A DNA stretch of 64,000 nt from Callipepla californica brunnescens (GCA_023055505.1 JALIRH010000001.1:97929034-97993033); one strand, 5' to 3'; positions 37,904-51,254 are shown, counted from the first letter of the stretch. Notes: generated by a model not told the origin, from the sequence alone. Program-made: numbers and translations.

Positions 37904-39896
37904 TCCTGGAAAAGTATTTGATGGTGGCCTTTCCAAATTGCTGAAATCTGAGCGGTGGCATCTCCCAAACTGTACTACGCTCCTCAAATGCGTGGGATAA
38001 TGGTGTAAGCATGTGTGACTTCAGAAAGTCTAATAAAGATATTAAGTGGATGCTAATAGCTCACCTTGTTTGAGCTATTGTAGGCTGGCTCAAATTTGGC
38101 TGTTTCAGGAAACGTCAGCATGCAGTTGAATGTGTGAATGACATAGGTGAAACGGGGCAGCCTTTGTCTTCTCTTGGAAAAGATGGCCTCTGTTCTTTGG
38201 TTTAGGTTTTGGAAGTAATGTGTAGGAACGTAGGAGGAACGATATGCAGATTTAGCTTGTTCATTATAAGCTGAAAGAACTAATTAAGGCTTGGGCTTTA
38301 TTTAAGAGGGGAGGGAAATGAGGTGCAAGTAGAGAAGCTTTTGAACTTAGGCTATAATAAACTCAAAAATACTCTCATTCCATTTTTGTTTCACTTGGCA
38401 ACATTTTTTTTGTTTAAACAGTAAAGTAGTGGAAGGGCAGCATTTGAGCAAACATATTTGTTTGCTCCTTCCTTCCACTGTTATCAAATTAAACGAAGAA
38501 CAGTTCCTCTCTAGCTTCCTAGTCAAACAAGGACAGCAGCAGAACAGAGAAACCTCTTTCTTCCAAGAAAACAAACAAGCTGTGTCTGCTGTCACGGGTT
38601 AGGTAAAGTGATTTACTTAGAAAACAACAAAACAAAAACTCATCCATCACCCATCCAAGAGCCTTTGGACAATATAGCTAGGCTAATTTTGCTTGTAATT
38701 TTTGATACAGAAAGTTGTAGTACAACTTGTAGTAATTCTCATGATTTTTTTCTTTTTTCTGTTGCATGGCATGCGCAGTACTGTTGTTACTGCATCTTGT
38801 TAGGTCTGTGTATCAGACCTAAGGCATTACATGTTAAATGTATAAAATGTTAATCTTGTGGCTGAATTTGAGACCATCCTAGAAAGCAGATGATCTGGAT
38901 TCTTCTGGACATGGATGTGAAAGGAGACAGCTTACAGCCTGCGTCTTTACAATGCAGAAGCATTGGTGGGACAGGGGGCAGTAGTTTACTGCCAGAAAAA
39001 GCAATGGTTTCCGTTTTTCATCTTGAACATCTCTGGAAAGTAAGTTCTTTTTCCTCCAAGCAGATAGACTCTAATGAATTCAGTATTGTAACTTCACCTT
39101 TTATTGGCAAACTTGCTATGCGGATCGGCTAAATAAGAGAACTTGTGAGTATAATGGACACAGTTGTAAACAAGTTCACTTTCTGCACTTCATAATATGA
39201 TGAGGAATACTTTTCAGTTTCCTCTTCGAAAATTAAACACCCTTGCACAAGGTCCTCAATGAACTCTTGAGAAAGCAGCAGAACAATAGGAAGGAGGCTG
39301 GGCATGGCAGCTGCTCAGCCACACCTCTGTTCCTTTGCCAAGCGCTCTGAAGCCCACTGTGTGTGCTGCAAGGTTTATTTACTGCTCCTTTGCATGTGGT
39401 TGGGTGTTTCTTGCTTTCTTCCTTGCTGACCTCAAAACAAAATGCTGCTGTCCAGTTCTCATCTGTCGGCGTGGGAAACTGGTTGCTGATAACACTCAGC
39501 TGAAAGACCACTGTGTAAAAACATAAAGGTCGAGGTGTAAAAGGCTCCTTTCTGTTAGAATAATGCACTGCTGGTGCCTTGAGGCATAAGAACGGCCCTA
39601 CAAGTAAGCTACTGCTTCAAAGCAGCAGGCATGGAGGCAGCAGTTAGTGGTTGCCACATGATTGTTTTCTGCATTAAAGTTAGAAGTCTCCCCTAACAGT
39701 GCATCTGTCAGTTGGTCACTGGTAGCAAAGCCATGCAATAGGATCTGTGTTGTCTTTTCAGTTCAGGGACTGCTGCTGTGTTGGAACAGTGTGATTAAAT
39801 ACAGGTAAAAATAGGCTGTTAGAGGAAGATAAGAGGTCTGTTTAACAATATGTGGATAGTAATGACAGTGGGAAGCATCTCTGTCTTTTAACCATC
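37904..39896 (+). other. Intron 1 stretch without recognised elements
   Basis: Unique-looking sequence. A GGAAA|GTAAGT donor-like site at about 39038 follows an open frame (38890-39040), but no convincing acceptor or family match accompanies it. Confidence 0.45.
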
Positions 39897-40450
39897 TGTG
39901 GTGGGTCAGCCTTGTCCAGCAGGCAGACGTGCACCCAGGCACTCACGCATCCCCTCCTATTGGGAAGGAGGAGAAAATGAGAAGGAGAAATGCATAAGTT
40001 GATCTGAATAGAGATCACTTACCAGTTACCATCACAGCTCAGAGAAAACTGTATTTTTGCCAATTGAAATCAGTTTAAATGTTGAGAAACAGACAAAAAC
40101 TAAAACATCTTTCCTCTCCTCCTCTTTTCAACTTCACTTCTTCACTCCTACCATTCTCCAGCAGTGCAGAGCAACAAGGAATCCAGGTCCCTGTCAGTCC
40201 ATAACTGCTCCTCTCTTCTGCACCTTCCTCCTCATGCTTTGCCCCTGCTTTGGTGTGGGTCCTTTTCATAGGCTAAGGGGGAATCACTGCTCCTGCATCT
40301 GAAGCACCTCCTCCTTTCCTTTCTCTGCCACCTAGGTGTTGCAGGGCTGTTTCTTGCACTTCTTTCAACACTGCCTGTGTGGATTTTTGCCCTTTTCATA
40401 CACTTTCCCTGAGGCACCACCATGTTGGTGGCTGGGCCCAGCCATGCCCT
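39897..40450 (-). mobile_element. Solo-type LTR of an avian endogenous retrovirus (ERVL-like), degraded
   Basis: From TGTGGTGGGTCAGCC at 39897, through GGGAAGGAGGAGAAAATGAG, GATCACTTACCAGTTACCATC and GCACCTCCTCCTTTCC...GGTGTTGCAGGGCTGTTTCT, the order matches a widespread bird LTR whose sense strand is the minus strand here and whose 3' end reads ...AACCCACCACA. No gag, pol or env sequence flanks it, so it is an LTR remnant. The right boundary near 40450 is approximate, and the subfamily cannot be named without a repeat library. Confidence 0.65.
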
Positions 40451-41097
40451 GCATTTTTACTCAGGAAAGATTGAACTTAAACCAAGCATTGGATACCTCA
40501 TTCCTTTTAGGGCTCTCAGCTGTCATCACATCTGTTTGTCCTCCTTTAACTATCACTGCAGTGCCTGTAATGGGGCTCAGTACATGTGCTCCAGGCCTGT
40601 GGAAGTGTAAGAGTGCCTGAGTGCAGAGTGTTTAATCATAAAAGGCAATATATGTTTTGCTAGATAATGGAGGGCAGTGTTCAGATAAGCAGTGAAGTAA
40701 TATAAATACAGCTTTGTTATTAAAACGAATGAGGGACATATTGTATTAGAAAGAGCAGCTTCTTCTCATACTCAATCTCGTAGATATTTTAAATGACCTG
40801 TGGACTTCAGAGCTCTGAAACTCCATTTTTTGCCAGTTTTTGAACAGCAGCTGCTATGAAGAATCTCATAGCCATAGGTTTTTACCTGTATTCAGGGAAG
40901 ACATGCTCACAGCTCCTATGAAAGTGCTGGGTATTGTTGGTATGGGAGAACTTATGATAACTTATAAATTCACATTTGGAATTTTTTTTTTTTACCTTTT
41001 ATGGGCATAAGCTTCTAAGTAGACCCTGAGGAGAAAAAAAAAAGAAAAAAGAAAAGAAAAACACCACTGTGATGTTGCAGTCTTATTTATTTACAGC
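40451..41097 (+). other. Short intron 1 stretch between LTR and CR1
   Basis: It may include the decayed remainder of the LTR. An A-rich run (about 41032-41061) lies just before the CR1. No gene was seen. Confidence 0.4.
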
Positions 41098-41453
41098 TTT
41101 AAGGCTGCAGAGAGACCTGATAGCTGCCTTTCAGTAACTAAAGGGGAGCAATACAAAAGAAGGGAACAAACTCTGTAGTAAGGTCTTTTGTGATAGGACA
41201 CAGAAAAATAGTTTGCAAGTAAAATGGGAGATTTAGGCTTGATGTTGGGAAAAAAGTTTTTTTGTAATGAAGGTGATGGAGCACTGGAACAGGTTCCCCA
41301 GGGAGGTGATGGATCCTCTCTCCCTGGAGACATTCAGGGTAAGGCTGAACAGGGCTCTGAGCAACCTGATGGAACCATAGGTATCCCTGTTCACTACAGG
41401 GGAGTTGACTAAATGACCTCTAAGAGTCCCTTCCAACTCAAAAGATTCTATGA
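41098..41453 (+). mobile_element. CR1 3' region (sense), about 355 bp
   Basis: Sense-order CR1 words: TTTAAGGCTGCAGAGAGACC, GACCTGATAGCTGCCTTTCAGT, GGAACAGGTTCCCCAGGGAGGT, GACATTCAGGGTAAGGCTGAAC, and CCCTTCCAACTCAAAAGATTCTATGA at the end. It spans the pol C terminus to the tail, with substitutions and stops. Confidence 0.9.
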
Positions 41454-44077
41454 AGGACTAATGTGGTATCCTGAGAAAATACTTGAGGAATGCTTCAGCA
41501 TCACAGCTTCCAGGTGTGTCTGTTCCTTGTTGGCTGTGTGTTTAGCACCAATTGTTGAGGAGGGTTCCCACCTGGCAGGGGTTACACCTGCCCTCTCATC
41601 ACTACTCATGCAGTTCTTTGAGTCAATTTGAGGCTTTCTGCTTGTGCTTCCTATAATCAAGGTGAAAAATACAGTTACACTTTTTGTCCACTGATGTTTT
41701 GATAAGTGCCTGAAATGCATGTGTGCGCTTTTAGCAGCTGGAGTTGCTTTGCTCTTTCATCTCTTCCCCTAACTTATTTCAGCCCTTAAAATATCAGGTC
41801 TTACTCTGAAGGCAGAACTCCGATTGTTTTGAGAGGATTGGTACTATGTCAGTAATTATGTGCTTTTTCTTTTTATGCTGGTATTAGTGAGCTGTTAGCT
41901 GCATGAGCCACGATTTCAGCTTACTGTCAGGTTCCTTCTGAGAACTGCAGAGCACCAAGTGTTGTGTTTTTCCATGTTTTAACATAATATGGGATTTGTA
42001 AAAGCTTAACTGCTGTATACTTTGTTCTTATGAGACTACAGAGTCTTGGAATTTGACTGCTTTAGTAGCTGCATGTCCTCTTTTCTCCCCTAAAAACCAT
42101 AGTGAATCAAACCCTGAAAACAAAATCATAGAACGTGAATTAGAAGCAGTGGATAGCTTTCTCCATCGAGTATCCTCTGTTTTCTGAAGCTTTTTTCTAT
42201 TTAAAGACTTTAATCTTCTGAAATTGGAGAAAGTAGAAGCAGAAAGTAGAGAAGCTTGCAACAGAGAAAGTAAGGCTGTAGAGGAAATTATAAAATAAGA
42301 GGTGTTCTTTTTATGTTCTTGTGTAGTACATAAGTATTCTTCCAAATATCTGTATGGCTTTTTGTTTGCTGGATTAAACAGTCAAGTATTCCATAATCTG
42401 GGCATTTGCAAGGGTTGTTTTTTAATTTTTATTCTTCTTAGAAGAGTGACAGCTCTTTCCAGATTTTGAAATAAGTGTTAATTTAAAGACTGTGGGGGGA
42501 ATGCTGATTTTTGAGAGGAAGGTGTGCATCCCTTCAGTTTTATTGAGGCGTGGCAATTTGTGAAGCATGAGCAGTTCTTAACTGTTTGGGAACCCACAGT
42601 TGGTAATTAGTGTAGCTACATGTTACCAGTACAAGACTGCTGGAAAATAAGAGTTGTCTGAAAGACGACTCTTATTTCTGGTAAAATAATTTTTACAGTT
42701 GGCTTATATTACAGCAGCATTACCTTACTTTGTCTTCATTTCCTGTCTGTATTGAGAGGTCCAGGGATAAAAGCCCAAATGCTAGCACTATACTTTACCT
42801 GTATCTGAATTGTAGTCATCAATATAAGTCTTGTAACTCTTACATTTTGTATTGCACTTTCATGTATTACACCAGGATGTCATTGTCAGACATATTTGCT
42901 ATTATCTAATGTGTCTTAGAAGTTCTGTTATGAAATTAGCCTCCTTCTTACCTGGTTATCCATCTGAGCCAGGCTGATTTCCAGAAGTGATGAGTCTTGA
43001 TGCTTTAGATAACTTTTTGTTTGGAGGACTGTTGTTCTTTGATCTGTGCTTGTACCAAAACCTTCAGACATGTCAACCTAACAAGTTATAGCAGAATTTG
43101 GTCTGTGTTCCTTTGGTTAGCTGAGCTTATAGGTAACACTTTTTTGTAAGCTCTTTTTTTAGTATGTTCTTAACATGAACTGGTTTCTAATGGGTTCTTG
43201 AAGTACTTTCCTCTTGTGAAGTTAGTACAAAAAAGGGCACAAGTTTGAATTTGCTGTTGGGTAGTATTTTTTTATAACACATGTGAAACTGCTGTTGAGC
43301 CTCATGATTTCCTTGCAGCAACTCTGTTCTGAATTCCCTATCCGCTGTGGCCAGCCTCAGGCATCATTTCAATTAGGTAAACAGTTATTATGAAGCTGCT
43401 ACTAATATAAACTGATGCTTTCTCAATTATTACATGCTGGTGAGTGATTTGAATAGCTCTTCATCTGTAGTGCACCTTTGAAGCAGTCACACAGGCTGAG
43501 CATAGATTCAGATAAACGAAAGGATCTTGGCATAGAATATGTCCTTTCATAGTTCTTCACTACTTGGGAAGAGTAAGCATGTGTAAAAATGAGGTCAGTT
43601 GTCTGGTGTAGTAGAGGCAGCATAAGCTCACTTTCCATCACCTCATATACTCTTCAAAAGGGCCGTAATAGTTTTACTGTAATATAAAATTGAACATCCA
43701 AGTCTGAGCTAATCATTCCCAGTGTTCCCATGAAGGGAAACGGGATGTAAAAATCATTTTACAAGAATTGGACTGTGAGTAGAGCAGCCTCAGCTGGGCC
43801 GGTGTCAACCCTGGCTGGCTCTCATATACCACTTTAAAATGTTTTACGTACCAAGCACTTTATTGGAAGAATGGACATATTTGCTTATGTTTTTATATTG
43901 CTTTAACTTGCCATTTGTTATTGCATTAATGTGCATCATAATCCTTTAACAGTAGCCTCCTTGTACACAAAAAAAAGTAATCCTACTTGTGGCAGCTTGA
44001 TTCCTCTTTATCTAAACATACAAAGATTTTAATATATTGAGCTTTACTGACTTCTCTTTGTGTTACAGTTACAAATT
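41454..44077 (+). other. Intron 1 stretch with a hairpin at 42645-42677
   Basis: No element or gene was recognised apart from the short inverted repeat listed separately. Confidence 0.5.
42645..42677. repeat. Near-perfect inverted repeat: 15-bp arms, 3-base loop
   Basis: AAATAAGAGTTGTCT, loop GAA, then AGACGACTCTTATTT. Fourteen of 15 positions pair in DNA, and the remaining one would be a G-U pair in the RNA read from the + strand. The loop is far too small for a typical microRNA precursor. Confidence 0.9.
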
Positions 44078-44202
44078 CTCCAGAGATATTGAAGGCCTGC
44101 CTAGACACCTCCCTGTGCAGCCTGCTGTAGGGATTCTGCTTTGCAGGGGGTTTGGACTTGATGATCTCCAGAGGTCCCATCCAACCCCTGTGATTCTGCA
44201 AA
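44078..44202 (+). mobile_element. CR1 3' end fragment (sense)
   Basis: GAAGGCCTGCCTAGACACCTCCCTGTGC, GGGGGTTTGGACTTGATGATCTCC and GGTCCCATCCAACCCCTGTGATTCTGC. This resembles the subfamily of the fragment at 4641-4734. Confidence 0.87.
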
Positions 44203-45644
44203 ATCCCTACAAACTCAGTTCCATCTTAGTCTATGAATTTTCAAATCTTTTAATCCTGCTTCACTGTAAAACTCAGTTTTGAAGTAACTCGTTTATGCAC
44301 GGTGTAAATTCTTTCTGTGGTTTTGCTTTCAGAAGACACTGAGCTGTATACTAGACTAGCTTCAGCTCCCTGAGAGTTCATATTCACAAATAATACGGCA
44401 TCTGAGACTATGCTACATTTGACAGAATCTAACTAGTGTTGCCTGTTTCTGTCATATTTGGGATAAGCTTCAAAGTGGAGATTGGTGAACTACAGAGAGA
44501 CACAGCAGTGTCTACTGTATGGAAAAGTATGGGATTGTTTTGGAAGCCCTTGCAGGTGACACAGCATGCAAAGGAAGGCATGCATGCCGATTTCCCCAAC
44601 TCAAGAGAGTGAAGCTCTGGAAGTAAGATGTAGCTTGTCTTCCTAGATATGATGAACAGATAAGTTATGAAATGTGCTTACTCTCGTTGAGACAAGTGAC
44701 GTGTGTCCTTGCTGGATTTGCAAAACAAGTTTTATCCTTGACTTCAGGGAGAATAGGGCATCCAGACATGACCAAGAATAAATTCCAATGTAGATAATTC
44801 CCAGATAGGGGAAGCTCCCCTGGGAGTGAGGGTAGATGAGGAGAAGGGGGAGGAATGAAGTTCATTTCTCCAGGGAGCTTATTTTCCTGTTCCCATTAGT
44901 AGCCTCATGTTTACTGCTAACTCTCTTCAGCAAACTGAATTGCAGTTGCAGAAAGAACTATTTCATAATCTGAATTATCTCAAGTAAGAAAAAAAAATAA
45001 ATAGATTCAGCTGCAGGATGGTGAAACTGGATAAAATGAGTTTTAAAGTCATCAGTCAAGAGGAAACTGTCATTTTAGGAAAGAACAACTCTCACTCCTC
45101 CTTAAACTTGAAGTTACTTACAGACCACTCATGCTTTGATTACAACTCACCATGAGAAGTAATATCCTAGCTGAAATGATTTAAGAAACTCCTGTAGTTT
45201 TCTGAAGCAAATGGGATTTCCATTATCCTTTAAAATAACTTGTTGTCATAAGAATTCTGTTGGGTCAGTGACGAAAGCATTCTTCCTTTCTCATTCCTTC
45301 CCTCACATGAGTCCTGAAGCAAGCGTTTAGATTATGGGTTAGAAACAGCTATAGCAAAGCAATTGCCATGTCATGTCTATATACATTTTCACTAAATCCT
45401 AGACACTGAGTCTCTGCTGCCCTTCTCCTGTACATGCAAGGAATATACCTTTATAACCTTACCCAAGTAAGATGTGCTAATAATACTCCGAAGATGGAGA
45501 TGCTGGCAGAGGTGGTGAAGCAGTGTGGGCTTCCAGATTCTAGAAATCCTTGAAGTGTTTATGATCTTACTGCTAGGACGGAATAAAACCCGTGCCACAG
45601 TTCTTGCTATGAACGCTGGTTACTGCATTAGCTCTGTAAGTCCA
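44203..45644 (+). other. Intron 1 stretch without recognised elements
   Basis: Unique-looking AT-rich sequence. No gene, RNA or mobile element was recognised. Confidence 0.5.
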
Positions 45645-45862
45645 CATAGAATGGCTTTGGTGATTGGAAGGGACCTCAAAACCCACACAGTTCTGACCCC
45701 CTGCCATGGGCATGGCTGCTTCCCACCAGCTTAGACTGCCCAGGGCTCCATCCAACCTAGCCATTAATGCTCCCAAGGATGGGGTATTCACAGCTTCTCT
45801 GGGCAGCCTGTACAAGGGCCTCTCAGTCAAAAATTTCCTCCTAAAATCTAAGCTAAATTTCC
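45645..45862 (-). mobile_element. CR1 3' end fragment (antisense)
   Basis: CATAGAATGGCTTTGGTGATTGGAAGGGACCTC, CCATGGGCATGGCTGCTTCCCACCAG, GCCCAGGGCTCCATCCAACC, and AAATTTCCTCCTAAAATCTAAG are CR1 3' UTR words in reverse complement. It continues into the pol C terminus. Confidence 0.9.
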
Positions 45863-48800
45863 ACTGTTTTAATTTAACACTGTTAAGTTAGTTCCAGCTG
45901 AGCTGGTTCCCTGAATCCTTCACAGTGCTGGATGGACTGCCTTACAGCTTATGGTGTCAGGCAATTGCTAACTTAGAAATAACTACTATGCCTACTGAAG
46001 TGAGAAAACAAAGGTTAGTTGGGAGCACTAAGACAAGGAGTGTCTATCAGCAGCAATTAGTGACAAGGCTTCCTGCCCCACTGCGTGTCTTCGGCTCCCT
46101 TCCATCTGTCTTGGTTCTCTCTATTGATAACATGTGTTCTCTTTCTTATATGCTGACTGCCTTCGTGCCCTTTGCCTGCAGCTCTGTAAAAACCAAACCA
46201 AAACAACTTTCCCATAAGCTTTTTGGGAACATATGCAAATGGTCTCCTGGGTCTTTTTCCCCTTAGATTACTCATCTTGTGTATCAGTGTATCAGTGTTG
46301 GTGCAGTAATCTTGCTTTACTGTTTTTATACTTCTTCGAGCTCTCTGGGAAAGCGTCTCCATTTCGATTAACCCCGAGTCCTATGAGCTGTGCTTTATTT
46401 ATTTATTTATACTATTGATGGCAACTCTGCAGCTATTTTGGGATCCTCTGCATGAAAAATTAAAACAAGTGCTTCCAGCTATTAAATCTGAGGTACTCTC
46501 ATACATTCGGCTGTCTGTGTGGATTTAATTTTGAATGCCTTATCTAACTATTTAATTATTTTCACAGCTAATATAAGCAGCTGATGAAATCGCACTATTA
46601 TAACAGCTAGAGATTGACAAGATTAGATTCATGACTCCCTGTGAGCAGTGCTTGGTGTTCTGTGGTGTGCTTGCTATGCCTTCGGGCATGGTGTCAGTGA
46701 TTTTTCTGTGCCCATCACTCAGGCAAAGCAGTGATTCAACAATTGCATTCAAGGTGCAGTGATGGAGGAAACCAGGTTAGGTGAATGCTTCCCAGGCACC
46801 TTGGGCTCTAAGCAGTTGAGAATTCAGCATCTGGCTCAGTCCTGAGGCTTTTTCATCTATTTATTTTAGGGTCATTTGCTGGTTGTTATCTGGGAAAATG
46901 TGATTGTATACTGTTTGCTTAGGTGTTTTATAGTCTTGCAAGATAAAGCAGTTCTTGTTGTAAGTTGTGTGATTACCATGCAAGCTAGAACTTGTACAGG
47001 TGCGTGCTTTTGAACTACTAGAAAACAATGAAAATTACTTGACAAGGGTAGAGAAACTGCTGAAAAGCTGTTGCAGTCCATGTTTTTTTCTCCTTTGTGC
47101 ACACTGGCTGATAAATGTAGGTCTGTCTTTCACAGGTTTTTTTGGTGAGTGCTCTTCTGGCAAGGAGTCTTGAAAAGAAGTTTCAAGAAAACCTTTTGTA
47201 AAAGTTTGTAGTCTTATTTCTGCATTTAAGACTTGGGAACACATTAAGTGCGAAAAAAAAACCAACAAAAATGATCTGGTTTTTGGTGGTCAGACTAGAT
47301 GCTCTGTCATGTTCCATCCATGGGAGTCAGATGCGGGTGGCTTTCAATTAAATGTGGACTTGTGCTCATTTTAGGAGTCATTGTTGTGTGAAACCACCAC
47401 TGAAACCTTGATCTCTCAACTAGGGGAGAAGCTGCTCTGCCAGGGTGTGTTAATTTCATAGTACGTTAGTTCATCTTTTGAAAATTAAAATCTTGAGAAT
47501 TTTTGTCTAAAATTACTGAGTTAAAAAAAATCTGCTTCTTCCTCAACCATCGTATATGGAGTACTTACTCTTCTTAGCACTTGCACCTTAAAGATTGAAG
47601 GAAATTCCTTGTCTTCTGATCTGCATTTGAGGACTGGCCATAAATGGGCAAAATGCCTCCAACTGTAGCAGTTTTGTTTGTTTTTTTAAAGAAAATGAAT
47701 GTAGGGAATGCATTAATTGTTTGGGAGGTCCATGTGACCATCTTCTCTGGAAAGCTCCTTTAAAAATAGGGTATGTGTTAAAAATGTTGGAGATCTGAAA
47801 AACAACATTGTCTTTGGTAAATCTTTCTAGAAAATGAAGTGCCAAGTTAAGTTCAAAATGCAGTTTTCAGAAGTGAGTTCATGTTTCATGTCTGAATTTG
47901 TGCTTTCGTCCTTGAGGAAAACTTGGGATAAAGCATTGGGGGAGTTTTAGATGTTGCAAACAAGCGGTAATTTGCTAATTTTTCCCTGGGGCTACATCCT
48001 GAACTTGGACACAAACCCGAGCATATGCTCACACTATGTAACCAGTAGATGAATTGGGACTTAATATTTGACATATTCTAAGGAAGAGCATACAAATCTT
48101 CCAGACATTTGTGCTTACCTGTACCGACACTTCTGTGGTTTGCACAGTATTCAGGCAGTGCATATGTGAGCTGTCTCTGAAATGTGGAAAAGCAAAAGTT
48201 TGACTGGCCTAAACAAAGGCACAATTGCCTTCCTCATGGAAAGCAGTGCTCCTGTTGCACTGCCACCCATTATGTTTTTTGCCATACCCTGCTGGAGTGC
48301 TAGCATGCAAGTATAAAAAAAAGGCATCTGTTGTCTGCTCAGGCATCTGAACAATCTTGTACCTCTTACTTAACACATTCTTTCCTGTGAAGAAACTTGA
48401 TCCGTCTTCTATCATTATACTGCTTATTTGAATTTGGGTACTTGGCACAAGAGCATCTTGTGTGTGTGTAGCACACGCAGTGCATTAGGTGATCCATGGG
48501 TCTCCAGCAGCACGTTAGGTAACGTGGAGGGTTCTCTAAGTGGAAGTTGTGTAACTTCTGTAGGCTTTTCTGACGGATGACTGCATTGAGACTAAACAGC
48601 GCATGTAATTCTTGGGTTGATCTCAAGTAAGATTAATTTTGACAAATGTTTTTGGGTTTTTTTTTCTGTTTAGTTTTTATCTTGTCTATCTAAAAATCCC
48701 TCTCCTTTCAGTTTGGCATAATCATCTTCAGGTCTGCCTTCATCAGGAACATGTGATGTCCCAAAAATGTGGCATGAGTTTGAATAGCAGAGTAAAACGA

Positions 48801-48985
48801 ATGCATTGCTCTATAGTAATCCTTTAGAAGCAAACCTGACTGGGTTCTGAATGGAGACTTAAAAAACGGAATAAGCCAGGCAAATAGGAGGTGAACTGTG
48901 TCTCCTGTAAGCAGAACTTCACTGGAAAAAAAAAAAAAAACAACCTGAAAGGGTTTTTTGGCTTTTTCTTTGTGTCTTGCTGTAG
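45863..48985 (+). other. Intron 1 stretch without recognised elements
   Basis: Unique-looking sequence ending in an A14-A16 run at about 48927-48941 and a pyrimidine-rich acceptor-like tract before 48986. A few CR1-like words at about 47285-47310 are too few to call. Confidence 0.45.
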
Positions 48986-49204
48986 GCTTTGGCTGCACTC
49001 ATGAACAGCAGAAGCGTGGAAACACTGGCTGCCAGGGGTGACTGTCAGCTGGAAGCTTTAGAAGCTGCTTCTGCTGGGTCTTTCTTTGCCAGAGCCCATG
49101 TTCTGGCCTCCTTGCTACTGGCCTTGTTTTACGTTAGCGCAGACTTGCAGCAGAATGATTCAGAGTTGATGGAAGAAGTTTATTACTGCCTGCTGAGAGC
49201 CTGA
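48986..49204 (+). other. Exon-like open segment, 72 codons plus stop, unassigned
   Basis: A strong acceptor-like tract (GGCTTTTTCTTTGTGTCTTGCTGTAG) is followed at once by an open frame in phase 0 ending in TGA at 49202-49204. The product has an Ala/Leu-rich, partly hydrophobic middle (about residues 36-50, ...HVLASLLLALFYVSA...) and an acidic tail ending EEVYYCLLRA. It matches no family I know. As a terminal exon spliced from TBC1D4 exon 1 it would be in frame and give a truncated protein, but this is speculative and a chance frame is more likely. Confidence 0.15.
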
Positions 49205-51254
49205 CTCAGTGTTCTGTAAGCTGTATTTTTTAGAAGTACGTATGCTAAATGCAGATGGGTTGCAGGCAGTCCTGTTATTCTTTTCCTTTGCAATAGCCTT
49301 TCTCTTGGCTGCAAATCCTCGTTTCAGTAAAACTGAAGATGTTGGTATTCCTTCAGCACTAAGTCAGCTGAGGGAGACAAATTCTTCTGTTGCAGTTTCT
49401 AAATATCTGACATAAACAAAGCCAACAAATCGATTGTGTGATTGCCTACACTGAATCACTCTGAGTTGGTCTTTTTATCTCTTTATGAGAAAGATGCATT
49501 TTTAATAGCCATCACTTTTGGAGCATTGTCCCCAGCGTGTGATGCAGCAGACTGAAGCAGAGGCGTGTGATCAGTGCTGTACTGCCTGTATGGGTCTGAA
49601 AGCACTTGTATCAGAGAAGCTAGCAGTTATGGCAGTTTGATTTCCATCTTTCTGAGTTGAGGGAAGTTATTGGTATTTGAGTTTCAGCTGGCATTTGGAT
49701 GTGTTTTTATGTGAGATAAGAACCTTTCTTTAGTGTCGAATGCCTGATATGCAGCAGGATATGATATCTGGCTTATTTTTTCTCTGCTGGTGCTTTACTG
49801 CAGTGGCTGGTTTCTCCTCTCCCGTCTTGTGGCTGTACAGCTTTACCCTAGCTGAAAAGGGAGTCACGTCAGCCTGATTTCTAATCACTAGATGTTGAAC
49901 TTTCAATAACAAGCTAAACAAGGAGACTGGAATTCTGGGATAGCATCTTGCTTCTCTTTGTTCCTCTCTCTGGGTTCTGTTTGTTTTCAGATACACGCAG
50001 TTAGATCATCAGTGGGACTGCAGCTATTGAAATAGAGGCAGCTCCCAGACCCAGGCCAGGAAGCGCTCGGCCCCTGAAGCATAATGTCTGCTGCGCTGCC
50101 AGGCTGTGAGCTGAGCAGTAGATGTGCTCAGCGCTGCCAGATGACTGCCAGCCCCTCCTGAGAGGGGATTTTCCCACTCTCACTGATTGCAGGAATCTGC
50201 TGCCAAGCGTTTGTGCTCTCTACACCAAGCTTTGGTGACAGCTTTGCCTGAACGTGCCCCAGCTCCTGAGCTGGAGCCCATGCCAGAAGGTACCGACCAC
50301 ATGTAGGACATTGGTTTGTCTCTCTCCACTGTGTGTTGGAAAGAGCTGATGCTACCAGGAGACGGGTGGTGGAGTGAGAAGGGCAGAGTGGCTCTGGTGC
50401 TCTGCACATAATCTCCTTACTAGAACTGCTGTTATTAGGCAGCCAGAGTTATTAGGCTTATTTGTCGGATTAGCCCTTCGTGCTGTTGGCTTTAAGCCTT
50501 ATGCTAAGAACAGGGGCTCTGCTTTGTTCCTGAATTCCAGTCTGAAATTTACAGAAATCAGAAACAAACTGGAAAATTTGTGGCATGGTGTGGCTCTGGT
50601 TGCGAAACTATCCAGCAAACTAGTTTTGCTTTTCTTCACAGTATCCATAGCGTTAAAATGTTATTTTTTGCTTACAATGGTCAAGTGTTAATTGCTGCTG
50701 CGAGCATTTGAATGTTAACTCTCCAGCAAAGAGGGGAGCTCCACTTTTGTTTGGTGAAGGCTGCTGTAAATTCAAAGAAAGTCTGTTTTTTTAGCACTCT
50801 GACTTCTGCCACTGCTATTGAAGAAAGCGTGCAGTGTCTCCATGGAGATACTCTGCCTGGAATTGTGACAGAGCACAGAGAAAAGCCGCAGCATGCACGA
50901 TTTAGCAGGCTTGATACACTATATTATACAACTTTGAGGTATAAGTGGTAAGCACCCCATAATTAAGTTTCTCGTTCTTTTTAAAGCAGGGTTGATAGAA
51001 TTGGACCTTATTGTAGCAAAAAATCACATTGCATGACATGAGAATTTCTAAGCAACTTTGAGTTTGATGTTAACTATTTTCATGTGGTCTTCTCTTGCGC
51101 ATTTTGTTTTTAATTAAGTCAGATGAAAGAGCTTGCGTTAGATCTATCAGTTTAACTGATGTTCCCATCATGAAAGTACATCTCTGCATTGAACAGTTAT
51201 GCTTCCTGATGTATGGTAGAATGGTTCTTGCTCGTATTGTATTTGTATGGACTT
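49205..51254 (+). other. Intron 1 stretch without recognised elements
   Basis: The GC content rises modestly around 50030-50300. No promoter, exon or element could be supported. Confidence 0.45.

Noticed and set aside
38890..39040. Open frame followed by a good GTAAGT donor
   Set aside because: The upstream acceptor is poor, and isolated GTAAGT sites are common in 64 kb.
42645..42677. Hairpin as a microRNA precursor
   Set aside because: The stem is only 15 bp with a three-base loop, far shorter than a Drosha/Dicer substrate.
47285..47310. CR1-like words (GGTGGTCAGACTAGATG)
   Set aside because: Too short, and no tail or flanking CR1 sequence follows.
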